A stretch of DNA of 35,182 nucleotides from Verrucomicrobiales bacterium (GCA_005793375.1 SXSK01000324.1:1-35182); one strand, 5' to 3'. Shown: positions 18,405 through 28,109, counted from the stretch's first letter. A program made the numbers and translations. Notes: generated by a model from the letters alone, not told the origin.

Positions 18405-19937
18405 TCAGGTGCCGCAAAATGTCCGATAGACACCTCCACTTGGAGGTGCCGGTGATCGGTATTCCGCATTGTCCGGCGACTCGTCGAACGGATTCGAAAG
18501 TGCTTTCAATAATCGGTGCACCAAGGCGAGGTCACGATGTTTGGTTGCGGTTGCCAGCGCTTCCTCCACCTGATGATTTCGTGGGATGACGACGGGGTTA
18601 TGCCGTCGCATCTGGGCAAGCACCTGGTCGAGCGATTGAGGTTGGCGAGACAAACGGTGTTGCCATCGCTGATGCCAGACGCTGAATTCAGGATCGACAG
18701 GAGTTTCGGTGGGTATCGATGACCCCATGGACAGTTGGCGAAATGTGTTGGTGAAGTCCGCCTTCTGTTTTCGCATCCAATCAAGCAATTGTTCAATCAG
18801 GGTGTGATCTTCTGTTTCCTGGTTGAACAAACCTAGTTTAGCGCGCATGCCCGCGAGCCAATGTTGCTTGAATCGGTCGTCAAAGGAATCGATCGCGGCG
18901 TTCGCAAGATCCAACGCCTTGGACTCTTCGGGATGCAGCAGTGGCAGCAAGGTTTCGGCAAATCGCGCGAGGTTCCATTGCGCGATGCGCGGTTGTTTTG
19001 CGTAGGCATAGCGTCCCTGATGATCGATGGAGCTGAAGACCGTGCCGGGATCATACGCATCCATGAAGGCGCATGGCCCGTAATCAATGGTTTCGCCGGA
19101 CAACGCCATGTTATCCGTGTTCATCACTCCGTGAACGAAACCGACCAGCAACCACCGAGAAACCAGTTCTGACTGACGTTCGACGGCTACGTTCAGAAAG
19201 GCCAGATGGGGATTTTCCGCGTCCGCGAGTGATGGATAATGACGGTGTCGGGTGTGATTCGCGAGGGCTTCCAGGGACTCGCGATCGTCGCGGGCGGCGG
19301 CCCATTCGAAGGTACCTACTCGGATGTGACTGGCGGCAACTCGAGTCAACACGGCGCCGGGCAAGGGTTCCTCTCGAAACACCAATTCGCCGGTGGCGGC
19401 TACCGCCAGGCTTCGGGTTGTCGGGATTCCAAGGGCATGCATGGCTTCGCTGACGATATATTCGCGCAGCATGGGTCCCAATGCGGCGCGGCCATCGCCT
19501 CCGCGAGAAAATGGAGTTCGTCCAGGCCCTTTGAGCTGAATGTCGACACGATTGCCATGGGGAGTCAGGTGTTTACCCAACAGGATGGCGCGGCCATCGC
19601 CCAAGTTGGTGAGGTGACCATATTGGTGCCCGGCATACGCCTGAGCCATGGGGTCCGATCCTGCGGGGAGCACATTTCCGACAAACCAGTCTGTGTTCTC
19701 GGGATGTTCTAGCACCGAAGCGTTCAAGCCCAGGAGATCGGCCAGATCTCGATTCAAGATAGCCAGACTGGGCGAACGCACTGGAGTCGGATGCACTCTC
19801 GCGTACAAACGATCCGGAAGGCGACTATAAGAATGATCCCAGCGCCAACCTGCGGTAGGCGCTGTGTGAGTTGCTGGTTTCGACATCGTGGACTGATACC
19901 CTGGTTCAAGTTGAGGCGGGAACCGAGGGGACGTCAA
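18405..19937 (-). CDS. selO: SelO (YdiU/UPF0061) family protein adenylyltransferase
   Basis: AYAGHQYGHLTNLGDGRAILLG; DIQLKGPGRTPFSRGGDGRAALGPMLREYIVSEAMHALGIPTTRSLAV; GFVHGVMNTDNMALSGETIDYGPCAFMD; C-terminus TFCGT. Confidence 0.96.
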   Translation of the reverse strand: MTSPRFPPQLEPGYQSTMSKPATHTAPTAGWRWDHSYSRLPDRLYARVHPTPVRSPSLAILNRDLADLLGLNASVLEHPENTDWFVGNVLPAGSDPMAQAYAGHQYGHLTNLGDGRAILLGKHLTPHGNRVDIQLKGPGRTPFSRGGDGRAALGPMLREYIVSEAMHALGIPTTRSLAVAATGELVFREEPLPGAVLTRVAASHIRVGTFEWAAARDDRESLEALANHTRHRHYPSLADAENPHLAFLNVAVERQSELVSRWLLVGFVHGVMNTDNMALSGETIDYGPCAFMDAYDPGTVFSSIDHQGRYAYAKQPRIAQWNLARFAETLLPLLHPEESKALDLANAAIDSFDDRFKQHWLAGMRAKLGLFNQETEDHTLIEQLLDWMRKQKADFTNTFRQLSMGSSIPTETPVDPEFSVWHQRWQHRLSRQPQSLDQVLAQMRRHNPVVIPRNHQVEEALATATKHRDLALVHRLLKALSNPFDESPDNAEYRSPAPPSGGVYRTFCGT

Positions 19938-20034
19938 ATCGGTTGCTCACTTTGTTCTCAAATCCAAAACGGTTCTTGGCAGTCGGGAGCAGTTCGCTAG
20001 CCTTTCGTCCCGATTTCATTGAGTACCCTTACTT

Positions 20035-21669
20035 ATGCAAGAGTATCCGCATGTAGGCCAGCCCTCTGCACTGCTTATCAAGCACCTATTTGACCGTGCA
20101 CTGCTCTGGTCGCCGCAGCAAATCATCGTCTATCGCGACTTGCGCGAGATGACTTACCGAGAGTTTTACCAGCGAGTTCAACGGCTCGCGAATGTGCTTG
20201 TGGGGCTCGGGGTTGGTCCGGGTGACAAGGTTGGGGTGATGGATTGGGACAGTCATCGCTACCTGGAATTGTACTTTGCTGTGCCGATGATCGGAGCGGT
20301 GTTGCACACGGTGAACATCCGGCTATCGCTGGAACAGACCGCGTTCACTATTCATCATGCGGGAGACAAGGTGCTTTTTGTTCATACTGATTTTGTCCCG
20401 TTGGCCGAGGGGTTGGCGGCACAGCTGCCATCGGTTCGACAGCGTGTATGGTTGTCGGATGACCCCCAACCGGGCCCGTCTCCGTTGGTGTGTGCCGGGG
20501 AGTATGAAACCTTACTCGGTGCCGCGTCTCCGAACTTCCAATTTCCGGATTTCGATGAGAACACCGTAGCGACCATGTTTTACACGACCGGGACAACCGG
20601 TGATCCGAAAGGAGTGTTTTTTTCCCATCGACAATTGGTACTCCACACGCTGAGTGGAACTGCGGCGCTCGGGGCCTACCGAGATCCTATTTCGATTAAC
20701 GTCGACGATGTTTACATGCCGCTCACACCGATGTTTCATGTGCATGGCTGGGGCGTTCCTTACATCGCAACCATGCTCGGGATGAAGCAGGTGTACCCGG
20801 GGAGATACGAACCGGCGATGCTCCTGCGATTGATCGCCCAACATCGCGTCAGTTTTTCCCATTGCGTCCCCACCATTATCCAAATGCTGCTGAATCATCC
20901 GGCCAGCAAGGAGATTGATTTTTCGATGCTGAAATTGATCATTGGAGGGGCGCCCTTGTCGAAGGGGTTGGCACAACAGGCCATGGCCCGCGGCATCCGT
21001 ATTGCAGGCGGTTACGGCATGTCGGAGACTTGCCCCATCGTGGCGGCATCCCATATCAAGCCAGAACACGCTCAAGGGGCGCCCGAAGAACGTCTGGATT
21101 TTCTGACCCGAACCGGTCTCCCGTTGCCATTAGTGCAGGTGGCAGTTTGGTCGCCCGATGGTAAGCCGCTGGCAACCGGCCCTGAGAATGTGGGGGAACT
21201 TGTGTTGCAATGTCCCTGGTTGACCCAGGGGTACTATCGAAGTCCGGAGACCTCCGAAGCCCTCTGGAGCGGCGGTTGGCTGCACACCGGCGACATCGCC
21301 TATATGGACTCTGATGGGTACATCCGCATCATCGATCGAATGAAGGATGTGGTCAAGATTGGCGGTGAATGGATCTCATCATTGGAATTGGAGAATGCCT
21401 TGAGCCAACATCCGGCTGTGCGGGAGGTAGCGGTGTTTGGGGTGCCGGATTCAAAGTGGGACGAACACCCGCGCGCTCACGTTGTTTTGCACGAGGCCGC
21501 AAGAGGGACAACCACTCCCAAAGAATTATTTAAACATCTTCATGGGTTCATCGACCGCGGCGCGATCCACAAGCGGGCAATTCTTACTGAAATCGTCTTG
21601 GTTGACGCTGTGCCTAAAACCAGTGTCGGCAAGGTTGACAAGAAGGAGCTCCGAAAGCAGTACGCGTAG
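20035..21669 (+). CDS. AMP-dependent acyl-CoA synthetase (fatty-acid CoA ligase)
   Basis: FYTTGTTGDPKGVFFSHRQL; GYGMSETCP; GWLHTGDIAYMDSDGYIRIIDRMKDVVKIGGEWIS. Confidence 0.95.
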   Translation: MQEYPHVGQPSALLIKHLFDRALLWSPQQIIVYRDLREMTYREFYQRVQRLANVLVGLGVGPGDKVGVMDWDSHRYLELYFAVPMIGAVLHTVNIRLSLEQTAFTIHHAGDKVLFVHTDFVPLAEGLAAQLPSVRQRVWLSDDPQPGPSPLVCAGEYETLLGAASPNFQFPDFDENTVATMFYTTGTTGDPKGVFFSHRQLVLHTLSGTAALGAYRDPISINVDDVYMPLTPMFHVHGWGVPYIATMLGMKQVYPGRYEPAMLLRLIAQHRVSFSHCVPTIIQMLLNHPASKEIDFSMLKLIIGGAPLSKGLAQQAMARGIRIAGGYGMSETCPIVAASHIKPEHAQGAPEERLDFLTRTGLPLPLVQVAVWSPDGKPLATGPENVGELVLQCPWLTQGYYRSPETSEALWSGGWLHTGDIAYMDSDGYIRIIDRMKDVVKIGGEWISSLELENALSQHPAVREVAVFGVPDSKWDEHPRAHVVLHEAARGTTTPKELFKHLHGFIDRGAIHKRAILTEIVLVDAVPKTSVGKVDKKELRKQYA

Positions 21670-21704
21670 ACCCGCAGAATGCCCTAGTGAACTCAACTCG
21701 GAGG

Positions 21705-21738
21705 GAAAACGCTATAGGGCTACCGCGCTCCCAAAAGC
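21705..21738 (+). repeat. Dispersed hairpin repeat, degenerate copy D
   Basis: GAAAACGCTATAGGGCTACCGCGCTCCCAAAAG between two convergent genes. Confidence 0.6.
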
Positions 21739-21779
21739 CATCTCCTCGCGTCGTCAGCTACCGCGATTCCGAATCTGGC

Positions 21780-23249
21780 CTAGCTTAGGATGGCCGTGAT
21801 GGGGTTGCCTTCGGGAACGACCGGATGCGGCCGGCGGTTGGCGTCCTCGATAGTGCTGTTGGTGTCGATACCCATGGCGGCATAGATGGTTGCTATGATG
21901 TCGCCTGGGGTCACTGGATGTGTCTCCGGTCGGTAACCTTTGTTATCGGACGATCCATAGACGAAACCTTTCTTAAGGCCAGCACCAGTGAACAGCACGT
22001 TATAGAGATACGACCAATGGTCGCGGCCGCCGGCATTGTTCACCTTGGGGGCACGTCCCATCTCGCCCATCACCACCACCAACGTTTCATCGAGCAACCC
22101 GCGGGACTGTAGATCGTCGCAAAGTGTGGAGTAGACTTGGTCTAAGAGTGGCAGTCGGTAGTCTTTGAGGATGGAGAAGTGTTTCTCGTGGGTATCCCAG
22201 GCTGCGGGATCCGCGCCGGTCTTTTCGAAGGATTCCCACGAGACGGTAACGAATCGAACACCACGTTCGACAAGGCGCCGAGCGGTGAGTGCTGCTTCAC
22301 CATACAAGTGGCGTCCATATTGGTCGCGGAGGGTTGAGGATTCCTCATTCAACTCAAAGGCGCGCCACGGGCTATCCCCGCCTGCTGATCCATTGGCGCT
22401 GAGGATATCGAAGGCCTTGCGTTGGTAATCGTCGAATTTTTCATAGTCCGGCGATTCACCGATGCGAGTGCTCTCGCGGCTCAGTTGTTCTGACAGAGAT
22501 TGTCGGTGCTGAAGGCGGTCCAGGGTTAGGCTCGGGGCGAGTTGAGTGGCGGGAACATTGAGCTGCGCTTTGGGATGGCGTTGGGTGTCGTAAAAATCCC
22601 GAGGTTCGTATCGATCACGAATGTCGCACTGAGTGAACAGGGGATGATAGCGCGGTCCCAGGAATCCTGCGTAGGGGCCAGGTCGATAGATCTGTTGTCC
22701 CCAACCCGGATAGCAGGGCATCCAGATCGATGCCGGAATGGCCCGGCGTTCCTCCCGCGCCAAGTATTCGATGACCGCGTTCATCCCAGGAGCCTGGGTC
22801 GAAAGGATCGGCACCAAGGATTCGAGACGATCTGGTGGAAGGCCGCTCATGGTGTGAAGCAGGCCAGCACTGTGATCGTTGGAGTCGTGGTGGGCGGAGC
22901 GCACCAAAGTCGACCGATTCATCCATTGAGCGGATTTTGGCAGAAGCTCGCAAAAGTGGATGCCCGGAACCGACGTGGGAATGGAGCCGAATTCGCCACG
23001 GATTTCCCTGGGCGCAAGTGGCTTGGGATCGTAGGTCTCGTGGACGGGTGGGCCGCCGAAGAGATAGAGCAGTATGACGGATTTGGCGCGGCCCGGTCCG
23101 GGTTTGGCGGGCAGGGTGGCACCTTGGGCCTCAGCTTTGAGCAACTCCGGCAGGGTTAAGCCAAATAAGGACAGGCCCCCAATGCGCAACAATTCCCGGC
23201 GGGAAAACCCACCACAAACGGTCTGCGCCGATCCCAGGACACGAATCAT
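21780..23249 (-). CDS. DUF1501 domain-containing protein (Tat signal)
   Basis: SRRELLRIGGLSLFGLTLPELL; SVILLYLFGGPPVHETYDPKP; VMGEMGRAPKVNNAGGRDHW. Confidence 0.93.
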   Translation of the reverse strand: MIRVLGSAQTVCGGFSRRELLRIGGLSLFGLTLPELLKAEAQGATLPAKPGPGRAKSVILLYLFGGPPVHETYDPKPLAPREIRGEFGSIPTSVPGIHFCELLPKSAQWMNRSTLVRSAHHDSNDHSAGLLHTMSGLPPDRLESLVPILSTQAPGMNAVIEYLAREERRAIPASIWMPCYPGWGQQIYRPGPYAGFLGPRYHPLFTQCDIRDRYEPRDFYDTQRHPKAQLNVPATQLAPSLTLDRLQHRQSLSEQLSRESTRIGESPDYEKFDDYQRKAFDILSANGSAGGDSPWRAFELNEESSTLRDQYGRHLYGEAALTARRLVERGVRFVTVSWESFEKTGADPAAWDTHEKHFSILKDYRLPLLDQVYSTLCDDLQSRGLLDETLVVVMGEMGRAPKVNNAGGRDHWSYLYNVLFTGAGLKKGFVYGSSDNKGYRPETHPVTPGDIIATIYAAMGIDTNSTIEDANRRPHPVVPEGNPITAILS

Positions 23250-23294
23250 GTGGCTTGTGAGAACTAAGTCACCACTCTCTCCAACTGGATTCCG

Positions 23295-24344
23295 ATGTCA
23301 ATCCGCTCGACGACCGAGTGTGGGCGCTGGAAGTATCCGCGACCAATGCCTCTCAGCGTCCTTCTTAGAGCGAGCCATGGCCGACTTTCGCGGTCATTGG
23401 GCCAGCGCCTGCTTTTGCTGGCATTGGGCATTGTCGTGCTCTTGGGACTGATCGGGATCTGCTTGAAACCGGGGAGTTCTTTCGCCGAAGTCCTAAAGCG
23501 GGCTGGACCCAACGTGGCTCCGACCTTAATTGCGGGGTTGGGCATGACATGCATCATCTATACCGGAGCGATCGACCTCAGCATTGCGTCCATCGTTGCG
23601 GTGGCGGGGTCGGTATTTGGGATCGCTGTCCACCGCGGGTTGCCTCCATCGATCTGCTTCTTTGCCTGCAGCCTGACAGCTGCCGGGTTGAGCACATTCA
23701 ATGGCTGGACCATCCGAGCCACTCGGTTGCCACCTATCATTGTCACTTTGGCTGGTCTGGCATTATATCGCGGCTTAGCGCTGATACTGGCTGACTCGGC
23801 AGTGCCAAGTTTCCCGGGGTATTTTTCGATTCCGGGCGAGGCGCTTCATTTGCCTGGCAAGGTCTATCCCGGTTGGCTTTTGCTGGGTGCGGTGTTGGTG
23901 GCCGTGGGGTGGGAATGGAGTGCACGAACGCCCCGGATTTGGCAGGCGCTGGGCAGCAATGAAGAAGCTGTTCGCCTGGCGGGCATCGCGCCTTCACGCG
24001 TCCTGCAAAGTGCTTTCCTCGTGGGAGGTCTGTTTCTGGGGTTGGCATCGCTGATCTATGTCACGCGGGTGACCTCGATCGAACCGTCGCGACTGGCTTT
24101 GGGATTTGAGCTGTCGGTCATTGGGGCGGTCGTCTTGGGTGGCACCAACATTTTTGGAGGTGAAGGTAGCTTTTTGGGGACAATCCTCGGGGCGTTCTTC
24201 CTACACTTCGTGGGTGAAGCCCTCATTTTTGCCGATATCAGTGCTTACTGGCAGGAGGTTATCACGGGAATGGTGATTCTCTCCGTGATTGGGGCTGACT
24301 GTGCCATGCATCGGAAACGCAAACGAATGGAGGAGCTTGCATGA
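23295..24344 (+). CDS. Sugar ABC transporter permease (RbsC/LsrC/RhaP-type)
   Basis: TLIAGLGMTCIIYTGAIDLSIASIVAVAGSVFG; GAVVLGGTNIFGGEGSFLGTILGAF; true start may be 23347. Confidence 0.92.
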   Translation: MSIRSTTECGRWKYPRPMPLSVLLRASHGRLSRSLGQRLLLLALGIVVLLGLIGICLKPGSSFAEVLKRAGPNVAPTLIAGLGMTCIIYTGAIDLSIASIVAVAGSVFGIAVHRGLPPSICFFACSLTAAGLSTFNGWTIRATRLPPIIVTLAGLALYRGLALILADSAVPSFPGYFSIPGEALHLPGKVYPGWLLLGAVLVAVGWEWSARTPRIWQALGSNEEAVRLAGIAPSRVLQSAFLVGGLFLGLASLIYVTRVTSIEPSRLALGFELSVIGAVVLGGTNIFGGEGSFLGTILGAFFLHFVGEALIFADISAYWQEVITGMVILSVIGADCAMHRKRKRMEELA

Positions 24345-25318
24345 AACGCTGGACCTTGCCTGCGTTGCTGCTGGTCGAGATCGCTCTGTTCACCTGGATC
24401 TCGGGGGTTCGCCTCGATTCAGGTGGGGCTGCCTGGACCTATTTTCGCGGGTATTTTGCGGATCTTCTGGCCCAATCAGCCCCTGCGCTTCTGCTGGCGT
24501 TGGGCATGACGTTGGTGATCAGCACCGCCGGCATCGATTTGTCAGTGGCATCTCAAACCGCGCTAGTGGCCTGTGTGATGTCGACGTTTTCGGAAGGGCA
24601 AAGGTTTTGGGCGACAGCGGTCCCGATCGGAATGCTCCTGGGGATAGGATTGGGGTTGACGAATGGATGGTTGATCGGGCGGTTGGACGTCCCTCCGATT
24701 ATCGCCACGTTGGGGACCATGATCCTGTATCGGGGGCTGTGTTTTGCCTGGCTGGGGGAGGCGGAGAACTCACCATTCCTGAGCGTGCCTGGATACGAAT
24801 TCCTTGGAGAATTCTGGGGCACTCTGGCCCTGATTACTCTGGCGTTTCTCGGGTTTGGAACGTGGTTCCAAAACAGTCGGTGGCGTCGGGAGGTGCTAAT
24901 GATGGGTGGCAACCGGGTAGCGGCGCGTTATGCGGGCGTGCCGGTCACACGTCGCACGTTGGAAGTCTACGGGATCGTAGGGTTTTTGGCATCCATTGCC
25001 GCATTGACTTTCACCGCTCGGAATGGGTCGGTGAGTGCCAGTTCCCTGACTGGAATGGAACTGCGAGTGATAGTGGCTGTGGTGTTGGGCGGAACCCGGG
25101 TGCAAGGCGGGATGGCCTCATTGCCAGGCACATTTCTTGGAGTGTTGATATTGGCGGTGCTCGACGAAGGCTTGAGAGGTGCCTCGCGTTGGGGGGAGGA
25201 ACACCTCCCATTCAAGTTGAGCCATCTCCAGTTCGTCTTGCTAGGGTTGTTGCTCGTCGCAGGAGTCTGGTTGAACTCACGTCGAGAGGCGCAAGGCACG
25301 CCGAAACCCCGTAGCTAA
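24341..25318 (+). CDS. Sugar ABC transporter permease (second subunit)
   Basis: LLLALGMTLVISTAGIDLSVASQTAL; IVAVVLGGTRVQGGMASLPGTFLG; 4-nt overlap with preceding permease gene. Confidence 0.92.
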   Translation: MKRWTLPALLLVEIALFTWISGVRLDSGGAAWTYFRGYFADLLAQSAPALLLALGMTLVISTAGIDLSVASQTALVACVMSTFSEGQRFWATAVPIGMLLGIGLGLTNGWLIGRLDVPPIIATLGTMILYRGLCFAWLGEAENSPFLSVPGYEFLGEFWGTLALITLAFLGFGTWFQNSRWRREVLMMGGNRVAARYAGVPVTRRTLEVYGIVGFLASIAALTFTARNGSVSASSLTGMELRVIVAVVLGGTRVQGGMASLPGTFLGVLILAVLDEGLRGASRWGEEHLPFKLSHLQFVLLGLLLVAGVWLNSRREAQGTPKPRS

Positions 25319-25437
25319 ACTCAGAGGCTCTTTGAACTCAGATGCGAAGACTCCTGCGCCCATAATTTTAGGCTTCCAAACCCTTCCATAGAGCTTCCCA
25401 TGCCACATGGTCCAAACTACTCTGGATCCAGAATTCC

Positions 25438-26430
25438 ATGACACGTCACACACGCCGCCAGTTCCTTGCCGCGTCGGCTGCGGCTCTCGCCACACGAAGT
25501 TGGGGTGCGGATCGTACGATCACGATCGCGATGTTGCCCAAGTTGGTGAACATTGACTACTTCGACGCCGCCAAACGAGGCGCGCAACGCGCGGCGGCAG
25601 AGTTGGGCGTCACGTTGATTTACGATGGACCGACCGAGCCAAGCGGATCGGAACAGAACAAGTTCATGGACACCTGGATCCGGCAAGGGGTGAACGCCAT
25701 TGCCATCGCGCCCAACCAGCCCAAGGCCATGAAACGGGTTGTGGATAAGGCGCACGCTGCCGGTATCAAGGTGCTCACTTGGGACAGCGATGCCCCTGAG
25801 AGCGGTCGCGACCTGTTTGTCAACCAGGTCGACGAGCAGACGCTTGGGGAAAAGTTGATCGATGATTTGGCCCAGCAAATGGGGGGCGATGGAGAGTGGG
25901 CGATTGCGATTGCCAGTTTGGATGCCGCCAATCTGAACACCTGGCGCCGTTTTAGCGAAGCGCGCGCGAAAGCCAAACATCCCAAGCTCAAGCTCGTGGC
26001 CACAGAAGTCACGAAGGAGGATGAGAATTTTGCCCGGCAGAAGATGGAAACGCTGATGAACGCATGGCCAAACCTCAAAGGGATTGTGGCGTTCGATTCC
26101 AATTCAGTTCCGGGAGCCTGTGAAGCGGTGAAGCGATCCGGCAAAGTGGGAAAGGTGGCGGTGGTGGGGAACTCGACACCAGGCAAGATGCGCGGCTACA
26201 TCAAGGAAGGTGTGCTTCAATCCTTTTACCTGTGGGATCCACGTGAATTGGGCGCATTAACCGTTCGATTGGCCAAGCAGTTATGCGACAGGAAACCCAT
26301 TCAGAATGGGGCGCAGCTTCCCGGTTTTGGCAAAATTCAATTGAGTGCTGCCGATCCAAAGACCGTCATTATGGCCGATCCCATCCGCTTCACCAAAGAC
26401 AACATCGACAAGTACGATTTTGGGATTTGA
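25438..26430 (+). CDS. Sugar ABC transporter periplasmic substrate-binding protein (rhamnose/AI-2-like family)
   Basis: Signal TRRQFLAASAAALATRSWGA; periplasmic-binding fold ITIAMLPKLVNIDYFDAAKRGAQRAAAELG...GVNAIAIAPNQP...VLTWDSDAP. Confidence 0.92.
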   Translation: MTRHTRRQFLAASAAALATRSWGADRTITIAMLPKLVNIDYFDAAKRGAQRAAAELGVTLIYDGPTEPSGSEQNKFMDTWIRQGVNAIAIAPNQPKAMKRVVDKAHAAGIKVLTWDSDAPESGRDLFVNQVDEQTLGEKLIDDLAQQMGGDGEWAIAIASLDAANLNTWRRFSEARAKAKHPKLKLVATEVTKEDENFARQKMETLMNAWPNLKGIVAFDSNSVPGACEAVKRSGKVGKVAVVGNSTPGKMRGYIKEGVLQSFYLWDPRELGALTVRLAKQLCDRKPIQNGAQLPGFGKIQLSAADPKTVIMADPIRFTKDNIDKYDFGI

Positions 26431-26468
26431 GGCTTGATTCGTGACTCGTGGTTCCATCGCACGCCATT

Positions 26469-26975
26469 ATGAAATCGCATTTATTCTTAGGTGTTTTGTT
26501 ATCGTTATGGGTGGGTTTTGTCTCGTGGGATATCGTGGCCGCGGAGGCGGATACCACGGCGCGGTTGGCAGAGTTGAACGCCTATTGGAAGGAAGTTTCG
26601 CGGGCGGTGAGCGAGGGCGATTTCGAAGGGTACAAGGCGACTTGCCATGACGAAGGCGTGCTGGTGTCGGGAGTGAACCAGACGAGTTACCCGCTGACCC
26701 AGGCGCTAGCGCGATGGAAGCAGGGGTTCCTGGACACCCGTTCCGGGAAAATGAAAGCCAGCGTCGAATTTCGGTTCCGGCAACGATGGGGCGACCACGC
26801 GACAGCTCACGAGACTGGAATCTTCCGGTATGTTTCCGTGGATGAGAAGGGCGAGAAGAAGGACAGTCTGATCCATTTCGAAGGGTTACTGCTCAAGAAA
26901 CCAGGCGGATGGAAGATCCTGATGGAGTATCAAAAGGGTCCGGCGACCAAAGAGGAATGGGATGCACTGAAGTAA
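26469..26975 (+). CDS. NTF2-like/SnoaL-type secreted protein
   Basis: Signal peptide; NAYWKEVSRAVSEGDFEGYKATCHDEGVLVSG ... LLKKPGGWKILMEYQ. Confidence 0.65.
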   Translation: MKSHLFLGVLLSLWVGFVSWDIVAAEADTTARLAELNAYWKEVSRAVSEGDFEGYKATCHDEGVLVSGVNQTSYPLTQALARWKQGFLDTRSGKMKASVEFRFRQRWGDHATAHETGIFRYVSVDEKGEKKDSLIHFEGLLLKKPGGWKILMEYQKGPATKEEWDALK

Positions 26976-26999
26976 TTGGCCCCCTTCGAACCACTGGAA

Positions 27000-28094
27000 T
27001 CACGAGCCTCGCATCATCACTTGAGCCGGGTTGAGCGCCTGGTATTTGCCTTTGTTTGCGGTGATTTCGAAGGCTTGGGGTACGGAGCCGATGCCATTCA
27101 GTACATGCCGAATCATGGGCTTGAGCCGAACGCGTCCTGAGGCGACGAGTCGCACTGTATGTTGAAGGTGGGCTTGGGTACTAATGTCAGGGAAGATGTA
27201 TCGAAGGCTTCGTTCGCGAAGCATGTCGACATTCAATTCAAAGGGTGCGCCGAACCAGGACACGCCGATGATCTTTCCGCCGGAGCGGACCGCATCCATC
27301 GCTTGACGCACGGTGCTGGTGCCAGACAAGCCTTGTTTCGGGCTCCCGCCTGCACATTCAAAAACCACATCCGCTCCATTGCCATCCGTCAATTCGCGGA
27401 TGGCCTCGACGATATTGCCAGTACGAGCATTCAGGGCGTGGTCGGCTCCGAGTTCGAGAGAGATTCGGCAAGATTCCTCGCGTACATCCACGGTAATTAT
27501 TAATCCAGCTCCACTGATACGGGCGATCTGGAGGCATTCTAGCCCCATGCTTCCCTGACCGAAAATAGCGACGGTATCTCCCATTTCGATACCAGCCGTC
27601 TGGACCGCCGCGATGCTGTCGCTCAGGGATTGCAGACAGGCTGCCTCGCTGTCGGAGATTCGGTCGTCCACCAGAACGAGGGCGTTGGCGGGGAGACTGG
27701 CCACCTCGGAGAAGCAGCCCGGCAGGTCGAACCCGATGACAGGGCCTTGGCGGCAGAGATGACTGCGCTCTGACAGGCAAAGGGAACAGGATCCACAGGG
27801 AAGCTTGGCACGTGCGGCGACTCGTTGTCCGGGGTGAAATCGCGTGACCCCAGGTCCGACTTCAAGGATTAGTGCGCAGAATTCGTGTCCGAACAACTGG
27901 ACGGGCGCTTCGGTTTCGAGCCGTCGCTTCACGCGATCGTAGGCTAATGTTGGGATGCCAAAGGCCAGTTGGGCTTCGGTGACGCTCGGTTGGACACAAA
28001 GAGGTTCCACCAACACCTGACCCGGGCGCAGTGATGGCACGGGAATATCGTCTAGACGTAGATCTCCGAATCCGTGGAATCGCCAGGCTTTCAT
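27000..28094 (-). CDS. Zinc-dependent alcohol dehydrogenase family (MDR)
   Basis: GHEFCALILEVGPGV; structural Zn CGSCSLCLSERSHLC; Rossmann VAIFGQGSMGLECLQIA. Confidence 0.93.
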   Translation of the reverse strand: MKAWRFHGFGDLRLDDIPVPSLRPGQVLVEPLCVQPSVTEAQLAFGIPTLAYDRVKRRLETEAPVQLFGHEFCALILEVGPGVTRFHPGQRVAARAKLPCGSCSLCLSERSHLCRQGPVIGFDLPGCFSEVASLPANALVLVDDRISDSEAACLQSLSDSIAAVQTAGIEMGDTVAIFGQGSMGLECLQIARISGAGLIITVDVREESCRISLELGADHALNARTGNIVEAIRELTDGNGADVVFECAGGSPKQGLSGTSTVRQAMDAVRSGGKIIGVSWFGAPFELNVDMLRERSLRYIFPDISTQAHLQHTVRLVASGRVRLKPMIRHVLNGIGSVPQAFEITANKGKYQALNPAQVMMRGS

Positions 28095-28109
28095 GACTCA
28101 ATGAGTGGT

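Noticed and set aside
20512-21075. 187 aa minus-strand ORF inside the acyl-CoA ligase
   Set aside because: Antisense to highly conserved adenylation motifs; shadow ORF.
24289-25314. 341 aa ORF in an alternative frame
   Set aside because: Fully overlaps the well-supported second ABC permease; low-complexity Gly/Arg/Ser composition typical of shadow ORFs.
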